From NCBI GenBank assembly GCA_023386115.1, contig JAEWKL010000563.1:1-14524 (forward strand): a stretch of DNA of 14,524 bases, in the 5' to 3' direction. Of this stretch, positions 6,328 through 13,129 are shown in pieces. How positions within the stretch are numbered: the first letter of the stretch is position 1; every line of letters begins with the position of its first letter. The position numbers and the translations under genes are program-made. The stretch comes from Pseudomonadota bacterium (GTDB lineage Bacteria > Pseudomonadota > Alphaproteobacteria > Rhizobiales > Beijerinckiaceae). Under the pieces are notes generated by a model that was not told where the DNA came from, made no database searches, and was given only the letters and a program-made list of their open reading frames with translations.

Positions 6328-7146
6328 TCAGGTTGCGCCGAACAGGAGCCTGCGCGTGGCTGCGGCGAGGTCCGCCTGCCGCATCAGGCTCTCGCCGACG
6401 AGCACCGCGTGCAGGCCGCTCTCGCGAAGGCGCATCACGTCCTCGTGGCCGGCAATGCCGCTCTCGGCGACGGCGATGCGGTCGTCCGGGATGCCGGGAC
6501 GCAGGCGCGCGGCGGTCTCCAACGAGACCTCGAAGGTTTTCAGGTTGCGGTTGTTGATGCCGATCAGGCGCGTGCCCAGGGGAACCGCCCGCTCCAGTTC
6601 GTCCGCGTCGTGCACCTCGACCAGCACGTCCATTCCGAGATCGTGCGCGGCATCGACGATCGCAGCCGCCTCGTCGTCGTCGAGGCAGGCCATGATCGCG
6701 AGCACGCAATCGGCGCCCCAGACCCGGGCCTCCAGCACCTGGTAGGGCTCGAACATAAAGTCCTTGCGCAGGACCGGCAGGGAGCAGGCGGCGCGTGCCT
6801 GCACGAGGTAGTCCGGGCGGCCCTGGAAGGACGGCTCGTCGGTGAGCACCGAGAGGCAGGTCGCGCCGCCGGCCTCGTAGGCGGCGGCCAGGGCCGCCGG
6901 GTCGAAATCGGCCCGGATCAGTCCCTTCGAGGGCGAAGCCTTCTTCACCTCGGCGATCAGGGCCGGCCGTCCGGCCACGATGTGCGCCGCAATGGCGTCC
7001 GCAAAGCCCCGCGGCGGGCTCTGGGCCGCGGCCCGGGCCGTGAGGGCCGCTTCCGGAACCCGCAGCTTCGCCTCGGCGATCTCGCGTCGCTTATAGATCT
7101 CGATGCGTTCGAGCACGGACTGGGTGGCAGGGGCCATTGGCTGCAT
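6328..7146 (-). CDS. trpC: Indole-3-glycerol phosphate synthase
   Basis: A 272-residue (beta/alpha)8-barrel enzyme that closes the ring of carboxyphenylamino-deoxyribulose phosphate to indole-3-glycerol phosphate in tryptophan synthesis. The catalytic pattern is complete: Glu66 and Lys68 in IAEVKKASPSKG, Lys128 in LPVLRKDFM, Glu177 in VLVEVHD, Asn198 in IGINNRNL and Ser229 in AESGI, with the phosphate site in HAVLVGESLM. The length is normal. The start at 7146 has AGAGGA four bases upstream; ATG 7137 is a weaker alternative. Unusually, no trpD, trpG, moaC or other trp gene lies beside it: upstream is debris and downstream is the convergent oxidoreductase gene. In related alphaproteobacteria trpC usually follows trpG-trpD, so this may be a second copy or a relocated gene. 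No leader peptide with tandem Trp codons is visible. Confidence 0.95.
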   Translation of the reverse strand: MQPMAPATQSVLERIEIYKRREIAEAKLRVPEAALTARAAAQSPPRGFADAIAAHIVAGRPALIAEVKKASPSKGLIRADFDPAALAAAYEAGGATCLSVLTDEPSFQGRPDYLVQARAACSLPVLRKDFMFEPYQVLEARVWGADCVLAIMACLDDDEAAAIVDAAHDLGMDVLVEVHDADELERAVPLGTRLIGINNRNLKTFEVSLETAARLRPGIPDDRIAVAESGIAGHEDVMRLRESGLHAVLVGESLMRQADLAAATRRLLFGAT

Positions 7147-7371
7147 CGGGTCCTCTGAACGTTCGCGACGATGAGGCCATCGAGCGTCGCCAAAGTCGCT
7201 ACGACCATCTGGCGGCGTCCATCTGAGCGCAGTCCTTGTCGCGTGCTCCCGTTACAGAAGTATTTCAGCTTCGAGGTTTGCTCGGATTTCCGCGGGCAAC
7301 AGACATTATGCAACAGACATTATCTTGTAACACGAATTCCCGAGACCATGAGAAGGTCCCTCACAGCCTGA
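7147..7371. other. Region upstream of trpC without a gene
   Basis: This stretch is less GC-rich than its neighbours, particularly 7255-7350, and probably holds the trpC promoter on the minus strand. It includes a 14-bp tandem duplication at 7296-7323. No leader peptide or attenuator-type hairpin series was seen. A plus-strand frame ending at 7228 reads DDEAIERRQSRYDHLAASI; it may be a stray gene end but is not recognised. Confidence 0.35.
7296..7323. repeat. Perfect 14-bp tandem duplication
   Basis: GCAACAGACATTAT occurs twice head to tail (7296-7309 and 7310-7323) with no mismatch. On the minus strand each unit reads ATAATGTCTGTTGC, so a TGTTGC-ATAATG arrangement resembling promoter elements is repeated about 150-175 bases upstream of the trpC start. 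It may be a duplicated promoter part or a simple slippage product. Confidence 0.7.
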
Positions 7372-7649
7372 GACACGCGAGGGCGTTTTTACGGCTACCA
7401 CCTGGGCACGGACGAGGATGATGACGCGGTCGGGATCTGTTTCGCCGTCCAAGATCGGCCGGCGCGTCTACGGCGAGCGGCTTGCGGGGATGGGCTCCGA
7501 GGCTTACGCCATCGCCGCAGGCTCATCCCTGCCCCGGCCAGATGGAGTTCGACGTCACCGGGATCCTGGTTCCAGCGATGGGGTCCGGCGAGACCGTCCT
7601 CAGCCGCAGCCGGCAAGCCTACCAGGTGTGGCATGGGCTACGCGATTGA
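7372..7649 (+). pseudogene. Unrecognised gene remnant split over three frames
   Basis: Three adjacent plus-strand segments look like successive parts of one protein in different frames: FYGYHLGTDEDDDAVGICF (frame of 7372, ending near 7450), RRVYGERLAGMGSEAYAIAAG (about 7455-7525), and MEFDVTGILVPAMGSGETVL with SRSRQAYQVWHGLRD and a stop (7542-7649). Each has protein-like composition and no overlap in content, and together they could be read as the end of a single gene with two frameshifts. I do not recognise the family. The alternative is three chance open stretches, which is possible at this GC content. Repeat copy B follows 72 bp downstream. Confidence 0.35.
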
Positions 7650-7721
7650 GGCGGGCGGAACGCGGCTCTTCGCACCAGTCGCCCCGTCCACAGCTCCGCG
7701 ACAGCCGCGGATTTCCAAGTC

Positions 7722-7800
7722 TGGCGGGAAAGTCGGGGACTTTGGCGGGGATCGAACGGTCCGCCTCGTTGCGGGCGATAAGCCAAAGCTCCAGTGTCCC
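7722..7800 (-). repeat. Dispersed repeat, copy B
   Basis: Read on the minus strand this copy starts GGGACACTGGAGCTTTGG and contains CGCAACGAGGCGGACCG and CGATCCCCGCCAAA. It aligns with copy A (3307-3378, 59 of 72 bases) and copy C (4797-4867, 46 of 57 bases). It lies between the unrecognised remnant (ending at 7649) and the broken haloperoxidase-like gene (from 7892). The three copies are too diverged to be recent duplicates of one another. Confidence 0.75.
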
Positions 7801-7891
7801 CCCTGTGGTGATCGCCTGCTGTCTGGACACTCATCAAGCAGACCCATCGCGGCATGGCTCTCCCTACTCCGAATTCCGGCAGGATTGTCCG

Positions 7892-8165
7892 ATGAGGACC
7901 ACCACGACCGAGGACGGGACGCCGAGATGCTGTTCTTCCTCGGTCGCGGCTACGGCGTCATCGCTCACGACCGCCGCGGTCACGGCGGATCGACCCAGAC
8001 CGCAACCGGCAACGCGATGGACACCTACGTCGACGTCGCCGCACTCGTCGCGGCGCTCGACCTGCAAAACGCCACCCATGTCGGTCACTCGACCGGCAGC
8101 AGCGAGGTCGCCCGCTGCGTCGCTCGGGCGGAGCCTGCACGAAAGCGTGCGTCAGCCTCGTCGAC
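7892..8165 (+). pseudogene. Haloperoxidase-type alpha/beta hydrolase with internal deletion and truncation
   Basis: ATG 7892, preceded by AGGA about seven bases upstream, starts MRTTTTEDGT, the usual beginning of non-haem chloroperoxidase-like hydrolases (MxTITTxDGT). At GGGAC (7916-7920) the coding frame jumps to another frame reading DAEMLFFLGRGYGVIAHDRR, GHGGSTQTATGNAMDTYVDV and ATHVGHSTGSSEVARCVA. Normally about 30 residues, including the oxyanion HGWP motif, lie between these parts, so they have been deleted. The nucleophile Ser of GHSTG is still there, but homology fades at about 8165 and the Asp and His of the triad, along with more than half the protein, are missing. These enzymes are esterases/perhydrolases of about 275 residues; this copy cannot work. 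Confidence 0.75.
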
Positions 8166-8237
8166 TGGTCGCTCGGCTCATCTCGGATGAGGCGCAACCG
8201 ACTCGACCGCCAATTTATCCGGTCATCCTAGCCTGAG

Positions 8238-8253
8238 CGAGACGTCTGTCTCG
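8238..8253. promoter_or_regulatory. Perfect dyad upstream of the VirG-like regulator
   Basis: CGAGAC (8238-8243) and GTCTCG (8248-8253) form a perfect 6-bp inverted repeat around GTCT; AGACGTCT inside it is itself an 8-bp palindrome. It lies about 90 bp upstream of the chosen regulator start, a suitable distance for an operator of the three-gene operon. It does not resemble the Agrobacterium vir box (TNCAATTGAAAY). Confidence 0.25.
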
Positions 8254-8342
8254 GAGGCTTGGAAGCAACGCTACGTCTTGGAAAGATCTGGGCACCCCCG
8301 ATGAATGTGACAACGCTCCCTCGCGAGCAGGTTGGCTCCACG

Positions 8343-9065
8343 ATGGAACTTCCGATCCGCGTGCTTGTGGTCGACGACGATCCTGCGATGCGCGATCTCC
8401 TCACGACCTATCTCGGCGAGCACGACCTCCAGGTGCAGACCGCCTCCAACCGCCAGGAGATGGCCGCGCGGCTGCGCGCAGGCGAGCCGCACCTCGTGAT
8501 TCTCGACCTGCGACTCGGGACCGACGACGGTCTGACCCTTCTGCGCGAGATCCGCGCCCGCTCCGAACTCCCGGTCATCATCACCACCGGCCATCGCCGG
8601 GACGAGATCGATCGGGTGATCGGGCTCGAGCTCGGCGCGGACGACTATCTCGTCAAGCCGTTCAGCCCGCGCGAGCTCCTCGCGCGCATCCGGACTGTGC
8701 TGCGCCGGCAGGATGCATGGCGGGCTGCCCAGCAGCAGGGCGGCACGTTCGCGACCTACCACTTCGACGGGTGGCAGCTCGCGACGCGCACGCGCCGGCT
8801 GACCGACCCGGCCGGCGAGCCGGTGATGCTGACCAAGGGCGAGTACGCGCTGCTGCTGGCCTTCGTGTCGGCCCCGCAGCGGCCTCTCACACGGGAGCAC
8901 CTCCTGCAGGCGACCCGGGTGCACGAGGACGTCTTCGACCGCAGCATCGACGTCCAGATCCTGCGGCTGCGGCGCAAGCTCGAAGCCGATCCCAGCCAGC
9001 CCCGCATCATCCTGACCGAGCGCGGCATCGGCTACGTCTTCGCCCTGCCGGTGGCGGTGGAATGA
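8343..9065 (+). CDS. VirG-like OmpR-family response regulator
   Basis: From ATG 8343 this is a 240-residue DNA-binding response regulator. The receiver domain carries the acidic pocket VVDDDPAM (Asp11-13), phospho-acceptor Asp55 in VILDLRLG, Thr82 in IITTGH and Lys105 in DYLVKPF. The C-terminal winged helix reads FDGWQLATRTRRLTD, LTKGEYALLLAFVS, EHLLQATRVHEDVFDRSIDV and ILRLRRKLEADP, ending ERGIGYVF. The FxGWxLxxRxRRL and DRSIDVxILRLRRKLE features are especially close to VirG of Agrobacterium, the activator paired with VirA, and a VirA-like kinase lies two genes downstream. Upstream in-frame starts exist at ATG 8301 and TTG 8259; none has a strong ribosome site, and 8343 was chosen because it gives the usual family length. 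First gene of the apparent operon. Confidence 0.92.
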   Translation: MELPIRVLVVDDDPAMRDLLTTYLGEHDLQVQTASNRQEMAARLRAGEPHLVILDLRLGTDDGLTLLREIRARSELPVIITTGHRRDEIDRVIGLELGADDYLVKPFSPRELLARIRTVLRRQDAWRAAQQQGGTFATYHFDGWQLATRTRRLTDPAGEPVMLTKGEYALLLAFVSAPQRPLTREHLLQATRVHEDVFDRSIDVQILRLRRKLEADPSQPRIILTERGIGYVFALPVAVE

Positions 9066-9127
9066 GCCCGAGGAACTGGCTCCCGGGGGACGAGCGATCC
9101 GCGACGTCCAGGGCACCAGGAGCTGGG

Positions 9128-10111
9128 ATGAGACCGAGCGTCGACTGGCTTGTTCGCGCCTGCCGCCCTGCGCGTCCCTGGGTGCTCTGCGCAGGGCTGA
9201 TGGCCGGCGCAGCCGCGCCTGCGCTTGCGCCGCCGCTCCCGGAAGCGGCACCGACACCTCCTGCCGATCAGGAGCCGATCAGCCCGGTTCCAGTCCCGCC
9301 GGCAGCCGACCCGCGTGTGCTCGCGCTCGGCGAGAGCCTGTTCGCGGACCCGCGTCTGTCGGCCGACGGAGCGCGCTCCTGCGCGACGTGCCACGACACC
9401 CGCACCAACGGTGCGGACGGCCGCGTTCGGAGCTCGATGCCCACCGGCTCGGTTGCCCCCTTCAACACGCCCACGGTCTTCAATGCGGCGCTGAGCTACC
9501 GGCTCGGTTGGGAAGGGCAGTTCCGAACTCTCGAGGAGCAGGCGGAGAGTTCGCTCGAAAGCCCTGAGATCATGGGCGTGCGTGTCGACGACGTTGTCGC
9601 CCGGCTTCGGTCGGATGCGGATCTGGCGGAGCGTTTCCGCAGCACGTTCGGCCGCGATCCGAACCGGGCCGACCTGCTCGACGCACTGGCCACCTACGAA
9701 CGATCGCTGCTGACGCCCGACAGCCCGTTCGACCGCTGGCTGCACGGCGACACGACCGCCCTCTCGGCTGAGGAACTGAGCGGGTACGAGACCTTCAAGT
9801 CGCTGGGCTGCGTGTCCTGCCACCAAGGCGTGAACGTCGGAGCCAATCTCAAGCAGCGCCTCGGCGTCTTCCACCCCCTGTCGACGCATCGGCCCGAGAT
9901 CCTGCGGGTGCCGAGCCTCAGGAACGTCGCGACGACCCCGCCCTACTTCCACGACGGCAGCGCCGCCACGCTGCACGAGGCGGTCCGGCGGATGGCGAAG
10001 TCTCAGCTCGACCGGACACTGACGGACGGGCAGGTCGACCAGATCGTCGTCTTCCTGCGGACCCTGACGGGGCGCTACCAGGGCAAGCCCCTGCGATCGG
10101 CGGCGCCATGA
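9128..10111 (+). CDS. Exported di-haem cytochrome c peroxidase / MauG-family protein
   Basis: A 327-residue protein with two c-type haem sites, CATCH (residues 85-89) and CVSCH (228-232), in the layout of the CCP/MauG family. Typical supporting motifs are LGESLFADPRLS before haem 1, FNTPTVFNA, the domain linker TYERSLLTP, and RNVATTPPYFHDGSAATLHEAV near the end. A signal peptide (RPWVLCAGLMAGAAAPALA) indicates export to the periplasm, followed by a proline-rich linker. These proteins either reduce hydrogen peroxide with electrons from small cytochromes or oxidise protein side chains. ATG 9128 is chosen for AGGAG six bases upstream and a normal signal peptide; ATG 9062 would overlap the regulator stop (ATGA) but gives an overlong N-region. 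The gene lies between the regulator and kinase genes, and its stop overlaps the kinase start, implying translational coupling and a joint role. Confidence 0.93.
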   Translation: MRPSVDWLVRACRPARPWVLCAGLMAGAAAPALAPPLPEAAPTPPADQEPISPVPVPPAADPRVLALGESLFADPRLSADGARSCATCHDTRTNGADGRVRSSMPTGSVAPFNTPTVFNAALSYRLGWEGQFRTLEEQAESSLESPEIMGVRVDDVVARLRSDADLAERFRSTFGRDPNRADLLDALATYERSLLTPDSPFDRWLHGDTTALSAEELSGYETFKSLGCVSCHQGVNVGANLKQRLGVFHPLSTHRPEILRVPSLRNVATTPPYFHDGSAATLHEAVRRMAKSQLDRTLTDGQVDQIVVFLRTLTGRYQGKPLRSAAP

Positions 10112-12603
10112 GGATCGCCCCTCCGGCGCTCCTCGCCGTCCCGCTGCTTCTGCTGCTGCTCACGTGGCTGTCCTCCGGCGCGATCAATGCCGACGCGGAG
10201 ATGTACGATCAGGCCCTGCAGAATCTCGACCGGATGGCGGTCGCGGAGAGCATTCTGCAGAAGGACGTTCTGATGGCCCGAGCGGGAACGCTGCGCAACT
10301 ACGATCCCCTCGTGCGGGAGATCGCTGGCCTCTACGGGATCGTCGGGCAGATGCACCGCATCGCTTCGCCGGGCGCCCGGACACGCCCCGCGATCGACGC
10401 GCTGGCCGCCTCCATCCACCGGCAGGAGGAGCTGATCGAGCGCTTCAAGACGGAGAACGCGCTCCTTCAGAACTCGCTCGCCTATTTCGGGCTGTTCGGC
10501 ACCGCCATCACCAAGAACGGCGACGACAGCCGGCTGCTGGCCCGGGTGAGCGAGCTCGCCGCGGCGATGCTGCACCTGACGCTCGATTCCGCACCGGCGG
10601 CCGCGAACGAGGTCGCGGACCGGCTCGACCGGCTGACGAAGGAGGTCGGCGCGCGCGACGATCCGGACGTTCAGGCGCTGCTCGCCCATGGGCACATGCT
10701 GCACCGGCTCCTGCCGCGCGTGGACGAGGCCCTGAAAGCTCTCTCCGCAATCCCGGTCGATCGACAGCAGGCCTACCTTCGCACCATGGTGATCACCCGC
10801 CAGGGCGCGTCCCGCGAGACCGCACGGCGCTATCGGGTTGTGCTCTACGCGGTCTCGGTGTCGCTCGTCCTGCTGCTCGTCCACCTCGGATTGCGGCTCC
10901 GGTCGCGGGCATCGAGCCTCCAGAGGCGTGCTGCGCTGGAGCACCTGATCACCGGGCTGTCCCTCGGCTTCATCGATGCGCCGCCGCGCGAACTGGGCGC
11001 GCGGATCGAGCAGGCTCTGGCCGCACTCGGCGAGCATCTCGGGGCGGAGCGCGCCTACTTCCTGCTCTTCGGGCAGAACAGGCGGATTTTCCATTGGAGC
11101 GCGGACGGGTCCCTCCTGCCGGACGGGTGGGCCGAGCGCACGCGGTTGCTCGCGGCGCGCATGGCCCGCCAGGGGGATGATGTCGTCCAGATCCCGCCGG
11201 CCGGACGGGGGCCCGCTGGGCCGGGGACCGATGCCCTCACGATGCTGGGGCTGCAGGACTGGGCCTGCGTGTCCAGTGTGGCGGGACAGGGAGAGATCGG
11301 CCTCCTCGGCTTCGACGGCATCCGATCCAGGCTCGATCTGCGGAGCGACGAGCGCGGCCTTCTCAGGATGGCCTTCGACGTCTTCGCCAATGCCGTCGGG
11401 CGCGAGAGCCTGGAGCAGGACCGGGTCCGTCTCGAGCGCCGGCTGCAGCAGGCGCGGCGCATGGAGACGGTCGGCACGTTCGCGAGCGGGATCGCCCACA
11501 ACTTCAACAACATCGTCGGTGCGATCCTCGGCTACGCGGAGATGGCGGAGGAGCAGGTTCACCCGAAGGACCGGTCGAGGCCGCATCTCGGCGAGATCCG
11601 CCGCGCCGGCGAGCGCGCGCGCGACCTCGTCGAGCAGATCCTCACCTTCGGCCGCCGCCGGGACGCCGCGCGCCGCCCCATCCGCGTGTCGGCCCTGGTG
11701 GCGGAGAGCGTCTCCCTGCTGCGCGCCTCTCTGCCGCCCGGGGTCGAGCTGACGCTCCGGGAGGGCGGACCCGATGCCGTGGTATCCGGCGAAGCCACCC
11801 AGCTGCAGCAGGTGATCCTGAATCTCGGCAACAACGCCGCGCAGGCGATGGACGGGGTCGGGCCGCTCGTGATCAGGGCCGAGATCCGCCAAGTCGCGGC
11901 TTCGACCTCCGGGCTTCCCGATCCGCTTCCGGCTGGCCGCTACGTCCGGATCCTCGTCGAGGACCGGGGCCGCGGCATGGACGAGGCTACCTGCAGCCGG
12001 ATCTTCGAGCCGTTCTTCACCACCCGGCCGGCGGGCAACGGGCTCGGGCTCGCGACGGCGCGCGAGATCGTGCACGAGCACGGCGGCACGATCACGGTCG
12101 CCAGCCGACCCGGTGCCGGGACCTGCTTCGCCGTCTGGCTTCCCTGCGCGGCGATCCCCGAGCGTACCGGATCACCAGCCTTTCAAGGCGCTCCCGGTCT
12201 GCCGCTGGGGCGAGGCCAGCCGGTCCTGGTGTTCAATCCCGATCCGGCCTCCCGTCTCAGGGACGAGGAGGTCCTGGCGGCGCTCGGCTACGAGCCGGCA
12301 GGGATCTCGCGGATGGACCTCGCGCTCTCGGCCGTGGAGGAGGCTCCCGACCGTTTCGCGGCCGTTCTGATAGGCCAGCCGACCTCGCCGGCCTCGGAGA
12401 TGGGCTTCGCGTCCACCCTGCACCGCAAGGTTCCCAACCTCCCGCTCATTCTCGCGACCGGCTCGGCGGCCGGCGACGATGCCGCCGCGCTGGCACGCGC
12501 CGGCATCCATGAACTCGTGCAGTGGCCGCTGGTCGCGTCGGACGTCGCGATGGCGCTCGCCCGCGTCCTTCCGCGGCCCGACGACGCGATGCTGCCCGGA
12601 TGA
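10108..12603 (+). CDS. VirA-like hybrid sensor histidine kinase with degenerate receiver
   Basis: An 831-residue inner-membrane kinase. Two membrane segments (about 6-23 and 244-263) frame a helical periplasmic domain with ESILQKDVLMARAGTLRNYDPLV, the DAHL-type sensor of VirA-like kinases. A GAF-like linker (about 275-430) follows, then the HisKA domain with phospho-His464 in GIAHNFNN, and an ATPase domain with N-box Asn576 (NLGNNAAQA), DRGRG (619-623), FEPFFTT and GNGLGL (643-648). The C-terminal 704-820 region has a receiver fold (QPVLVFNPDPASRLRD, AAVLIGQPTS, ILATG, VQWPL) but no aspartate where the phospho-acceptor should be (LIGQ) and no KP lysine, so it should not accept phosphate; in VirA the receiver modulates kinase activity. 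The start ATG overlaps the peroxidase stop (ATGA). It very likely phosphorylates the VirG-like regulator at 8343-9065; the signal is unknown, with the co-encoded periplasmic haem protein a candidate partner. Confidence 0.93.
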   Translation: MRIAPPALLAVPLLLLLLTWLSSGAINADAEMYDQALQNLDRMAVAESILQKDVLMARAGTLRNYDPLVREIAGLYGIVGQMHRIASPGARTRPAIDALAASIHRQEELIERFKTENALLQNSLAYFGLFGTAITKNGDDSRLLARVSELAAAMLHLTLDSAPAAANEVADRLDRLTKEVGARDDPDVQALLAHGHMLHRLLPRVDEALKALSAIPVDRQQAYLRTMVITRQGASRETARRYRVVLYAVSVSLVLLLVHLGLRLRSRASSLQRRAALEHLITGLSLGFIDAPPRELGARIEQALAALGEHLGAERAYFLLFGQNRRIFHWSADGSLLPDGWAERTRLLAARMARQGDDVVQIPPAGRGPAGPGTDALTMLGLQDWACVSSVAGQGEIGLLGFDGIRSRLDLRSDERGLLRMAFDVFANAVGRESLEQDRVRLERRLQQARRMETVGTFASGIAHNFNNIVGAILGYAEMAEEQVHPKDRSRPHLGEIRRAGERARDLVEQILTFGRRRDAARRPIRVSALVAESVSLLRASLPPGVELTLREGGPDAVVSGEATQLQQVILNLGNNAAQAMDGVGPLVIRAEIRQVAASTSGLPDPLPAGRYVRILVEDRGRGMDEATCSRIFEPFFTTRPAGNGLGLATAREIVHEHGGTITVASRPGAGTCFAVWLPCAAIPERTGSPAFQGAPGLPLGRGQPVLVFNPDPASRLRDEEVLAALGYEPAGISRMDLALSAVEEAPDRFAAVLIGQPTSPASEMGFASTLHRKVPNLPLILATGSAAGDDAAALARAGIHELVQWPLVASDVAMALARVLPRPDDAMLPG

Positions 12604-13129
12604 TCCGAAGACCGCGCATTCGTTGAAGTTCGCACACGCGCGCAATCCGCTGCAACGGAGCCGCCCTCTCGTTTGGGAGCCGCCGGGCAGCAAGCATGCC
12701 GCCATGAAACCGAGCGTGAGAAGAGCGATGGCCCGGGCCGCCGAACCGCCTTCCATGAGGTCCTGCAGGGTGCCCGCGGTCTGGAGGCAGTTGTCCTGTT
12801 CCCCGCGACCTTCGAGCTTCCGGGGCGAGGCCACGTGGATGCCGGCTTCGCTGCACAATGAGGCGCACTCTACGGCGGCCCGGGCGCCGAGCCCCTTCGC
12901 ATCCGTTCGGGCTTCCATCTCCGCGGCTACGTATACTTATATATTAGGGCACGACTGAAGAAATTACATCCTTGTTTCGAGATGTCGGATCGATTTTGCC
13001 GTTGCAATGCTATCGTGCCGTTCCGCGGCCGAAATGTAACGCGCCTGCTCCAGCCTTCCTCGCGAGGTCGGCCCGCCGCCGGGATGGGTGACGGCGACCG
13101 TACCTCGTCATCTCACGAGGAACGAGCGC
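12604..13129. other. Gene-poor gap between kinase and glycosyltransferase
   Basis: No recognised gene. A minus-strand frame from ATG 12918 (MEARTDAKGLGARAAVECAS; a hydrophobic ARAIALLTLGFMAACLLP about 60 residues in) looks protein-like for some 75 codons, but it has no good ribosome site and continues antisense deep into the kinase gene (to 12172), so it is not annotated as a gene. An unusually AT-rich island at 12930-12975 (GTATACTTATATATTAG) and a lower-GC stretch to about 13040 probably contain promoter elements, for the glycosyltransferase on the plus strand or for a divergent transcript. No clear terminator follows the kinase. Confidence 0.35.

Noticed and set aside
5036..6709. Long minus-strand open frame opposite the MDR oxidoreductase and into trpC
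   Set aside because: It is a shadow frame of two convincing genes; no domain is recognisable.
7147..7330. Tryptophan attenuator upstream of trpC
   Set aside because: No short leader with consecutive Trp codons and no alternative hairpins were found on the minus strand.
9062..9127. ATGA-overlap start for the di-haem peroxidase
   Set aside because: It gives 22 extra residues before the signal peptide; ATG 9128 has a much better ribosome site, although 9062 cannot be fully excluded.
10075..12081. 668-codon minus-strand open frame opposite the sensor kinase
   Set aside because: The plus-strand frame carries all kinase motifs; the antisense frame is a typical product of high-GC codon usage.
12172..12918. 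Minus-strand frame with a hydrophobic segment near 12700
   Set aside because: It lacks a ribosome site, overlaps the kinase gene by about 430 bases in antisense and resembles no known family.
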